Shown here in pieces: positions 3,781 through 5,770 of a stretch of DNA of 5,770 nt (position 1 is the first letter of the stretch; each line of letters starts with the position of its first letter). The translations under genes and the position numbers were made by a program. The notes under the pieces were generated by a model. It worked only from the letters and a program-made list of their open reading frames with translations, made no database searches and had not been told where the DNA came from. Source of the DNA: Candidatus Altarchaeales archaeon A3 (GTDB lineage: Archaea; Altiarchaeota; Altiarchaeia; Altiarchaeales; Altiarchaeaceae); the NCBI GenBank assembly GCA_002083985.1, contig MTER01000055.1, positions 1 through 5,770 on the forward strand. Reading direction: 5' to 3'.

Positions 3781-5770
3781 ATGCAGAAAACAATCTTAAA
3801 AATTTCCGGGATGCATTGTGCTTCCTGTTCGGCCATTATTGAACACACGTTAAAAAAAGAGGACGGCATAAAATTAATTAATGTTAATTTAGCCACTGAG
3901 AAGGCATATTTGGAATTTAATCCGATTAAGATTACTGGGGATAGAATTCAGGAAATTATTGAAAAATTAGGATATGGAGCAGTAGAAGAAACGGAAGAAA
4001 CAAGCAATTATTCTACAAAGAATAATAAAAAAGCAATCTTAAAAATTTCCGGGATGCATTGTGCGTCTTGTGCGGCTTTAATTGAGGACCACCTGAAAAA
4101 AGAAAAAGGTATTAAATCAGTCAATGTTAATTTTGCCACTGAGAAGGCATATTTGGAATTTGATACGACAAGTGAAATAAGCATTGCAGGAGTTCAAAAA
4201 ATTATTGAAAAACTGGGCTATAAAGCAAGTGAAGAAACTTTGGGGACAGAGATGAAAAAGGAAGATTACCATAAAGCCGAAAAAGAAGAGGAAATTCAAA
4301 AATTAAAAAAGCAATTTATTCTCACATTAATTTTTGCTTTGCCACTTGGCATAGAGATGATGGGCGAATATGTCGGATTGAAAATGCCCAATCTGATTGA
4401 AGAAAATGAATTTTTTATACAGGTTGTTTTAACAACGGTTGTTATCATTGCCAGTTTTGATATTTGGCGAAGAGGTTTTAAAAGTATTATAAGATTATCA
4501 CCTAATATGGATTCCTTGATTTTTGTTAGTACTGCCGTTGCTTATTTTTATAGTGCGATATATGGTGCTATTTTAATATTCGGAGGAGTAGAATTAGAAT
4601 ATGTTCATAATGTCGTATATTTTGAAAGTGCCGCATACATTTTGGTTTTTATTTCTTTAGGTAAATATCTTGAGGCAACAACTAAGGGAAAAACAAGCGA
4701 AGCAATTAAAAAATTAATCGGGCTTCAACCAAAAGAAGCTACTGTTATCAATGACGGTCAGGAAACAAAAATCTCTATTAGAGAGGTAAAAGTAGGGGAT
4801 ATTATTTTAGTTCGTCCGGGAGAAAAAATACCTGTTGATGGTGTTGTAATAGATGGCTATTCAGGTGTTGATGAAAAAGCAATTACCGGTGAAAGTATTC
4901 CTGTGGAAAAGGACAAAGGAGATGAAGTTATTGGTGGAACTATAAACAAAACAGGTATTTTAAAATTTAGAGCAACACGGGTTGGAAAAGATACAATGCT
5001 GGCTCAGATTATAAAAATTGTTGAAGAGGCAATGGGCTCTAAAGCGCCAATTCAGCTCTTGGCTGATAAGGTCTCTTTTTATTTTGTGCCGACAATAATT
5101 GGAATTGCCTTTTTGACTTTTGTTATTTGGTTATTGTCGGGAAAACCATTTGATTTTGCTTTAATGGTTTTTATTTCGGTTTTAATTATTGCTTGTCCAT
5201 GTGCTTTAGGTTTAGCAACGCCAACAGCGGTAATGATGGGTACGGGATTGGCTGCTCAAAAAGGTATTTTAATTAAAAGCAGCAAAGCTCTGGAAATTGC
5301 CAAAGACGTAAATGTTATTGTATTTGACAAAACAGGAACACTGACCAAAGGAGAGCCAACTATTACAGATGTTGTAGAAATTTCAAATTCAAAACTTGAT
5401 ATTTTACAAATAGCGGCTTCTGTTGAAAAAAATTCGGAACATCCTTTAGCTCAATCGGTTGTTAACAAAGCCAAAGAAGAAAATTTCCAACTATGTGAAG
5501 TAAAAAATTTTCTGAATATTCCCGGCTATGGTGTTTCAGCAGAGTTAGAAAATAAAAAAGTTCTGTTTGGAACAAGAAAATTAATGATCAATAATCAAAT
5601 TGATCCGAGTATTGCGGAAGAAAAATTAATTGCTCTTGAAAAACAAGGCAAAACTGTAATGATTTTAGCTCTTGAGGGTAAAATTATTGGCTTAATTGCT
5701 GTCGCTGATACACTTAAAAAATATTCAAAAGAAACAGTTGAGATGCTTCATCAAATGGGTAAGACGGTTG
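3781..5770 (+). CDS. copA: Cu+-exporting P1B-type ATPase (3' end outside window)
   Basis: The first 663 residues of an integral membrane pump that exports Cu(I) using ATP. Two N-terminal HMA domains carry GMHCASC at 10-16 and 91-97. A charged linker (about 155-178) precedes membrane helices starting near 179. The actuator domain has TGES at 369-372. The ion-channel motif CPC is at 472-474, within [11 protein letters not shown], and marks the Cu+ subgroup. The phosphorylation site is D516 in DKTGTLT, and the nucleotide domain has SEHPL at 552-556. The frame is intact to the window edge; the GDGxND hinge and last two helices lie beyond it, with about 830 residues expected in total. No Shine-Dalgarno precedes ATG 3781; the ATG at 3764 is out of frame. 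It starts 42 bp after the ferredoxin gene, so cotranscription is possible. Silver could also be a substrate. No inactivating change is seen. Confidence 0.96.
   Translation, partial: MQKTILKISGMHCASCSAIIEHTLKKEDGIKLINVNLATEKAYLEFNPIKITGDRIQEIIEKLGYGAVEETEETSNYSTKNNKKAILKISGMHCASCAALIEDHLKKEKGIKSVNVNFATEKAYLEFDTTSEISIAGVQKIIEKLGYKASEETLGTEMKKEDYHKAEKEEEIQKLKKQFILTLIFALPLGIEMMGEYVGLKMPNLIEENEFFIQVVLTTVVIIASFDIWRRGFKSIIRLSPNMDSLIFVSTAVAYFYSAIYGAILIFGGVELEYVHNVVYFESAAYILVFISLGKYLEATTKGKTSEAIKKLIGLQPKEATVINDGQETKISIREVKVGDIILVRPGEKIPVDGVVIDGYSGVDEKAITGESIPVEKDKGDEVIGGTINKTGILKFRATRVGKDTMLAQIIKIVEEAMGSKAPIQLLADKVSFYFVPTIIGIAFLTFVIWLLSGKPFDFALMVFISVLIIACPCALGLATPTAVMMGTGLAAQKGILIKSSKALEIAKDVNVIVFDKTGTLTKGEPTITDVVEISNSKLDILQIAASVEKNSEHPLAQSVVNKAKEENFQLCEVKNFLNIPGYGVSAELENKKVLFGTRKLMINNQIDPSIAEEKLIALEKQGKTVMILALEGKIIGLIAVADTLKKYSKETVEMLHQMGKTV
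3791..3918 (+). repeat. First unit of a 243-bp tandem duplication (HMA1 of copA)
   Basis: Bases 3791-3821 and 3892-3918 are identical to bases exactly 243 positions downstream; intervening sequence has diverged more. The unit encodes the first heavy-metal-associated domain. Confidence 0.85.
4034..4161 (+). repeat. Second unit of a 243-bp tandem duplication (HMA2 of copA)
   Basis: The 31-bp block 4034-4064 and the 27-bp block 4135-4161 repeat 3791-3821 and 3892-3918 base for base, third positions included. The 81-codon period equals one HMA domain plus linker, which indicates in-frame duplication within the gene or later gene conversion. Confidence 0.85.

Overview
The window is AT-rich (roughly one third G+C by eye) and comes from an anaerobic or microaerophilic prokaryote. 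A superoxide reductase, a clostridial-type ferredoxin protein and a copper P-type ATPase point to an anaerobe that handles metal and oxygen stress. A CsoR repressor with a recognisable CsoR-type operator, and a TauE/SafE permease fused to heavy-metal and cupredoxin domains, favour a bacterium. Candidate-phylum (Patescibacteria-like) or other low-GC anaerobic bacteria seem most likely, but I cannot fix the taxon and a DPANN-type archaeon is not excluded. Shine-Dalgarno sequences are mostly absent; the clear exception is before the permease gene. Genes read through without internal UGA, so UGA is not a routine sense codon here.

Layout, all on the + strand: (1) 54-428, desulfoferrodoxin; (2) 429-630, intergenic region with a possible promoter and a strong CsoR-type operator; (3) 631-924, CsoR-family repressor; (4) 939-2357, HMA-TauE/SafE-cupredoxin fusion, whose UGA stop is followed in frame by a short Gly/Cys-rich tail to 2378; (5) 2398-2974, a graveyard: a small HMA (CopZ-like) gene split by a 98-bp MITE-like insert, a twice-frameshifted CPxC mini-protein, and a probable fragment of a second csoR; (6) 3013-3738, a two-cluster ferredoxin-domain protein with a GC-richer 5' half; (7) 3781 to the window end, a CopA-type Cu+ ATPase cut off before its C-terminus.

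Together this is a copper homeostasis locus. CsoR would sense Cu(I) and release the operator ahead of its own gene and the permease fusion. The fusion would hand copper between its cytosolic HMA domain, its membrane core and an extracytoplasmic cupredoxin domain. CopA would export Cu(I) using two N-terminal metal-binding domains. The dead HMA gene and csoR fragment suggest that an older or duplicated copper operon has decayed between the two live parts. The tandem near-identical HMA domains in CopA show that metal-binding domains are being copied here.

The most interesting points are the UGA followed by GCCGGR, which is either selenocysteine recoding or a fresh nonsense mutation of a Cys codon, and the MITE-like element inside the small HMA gene.
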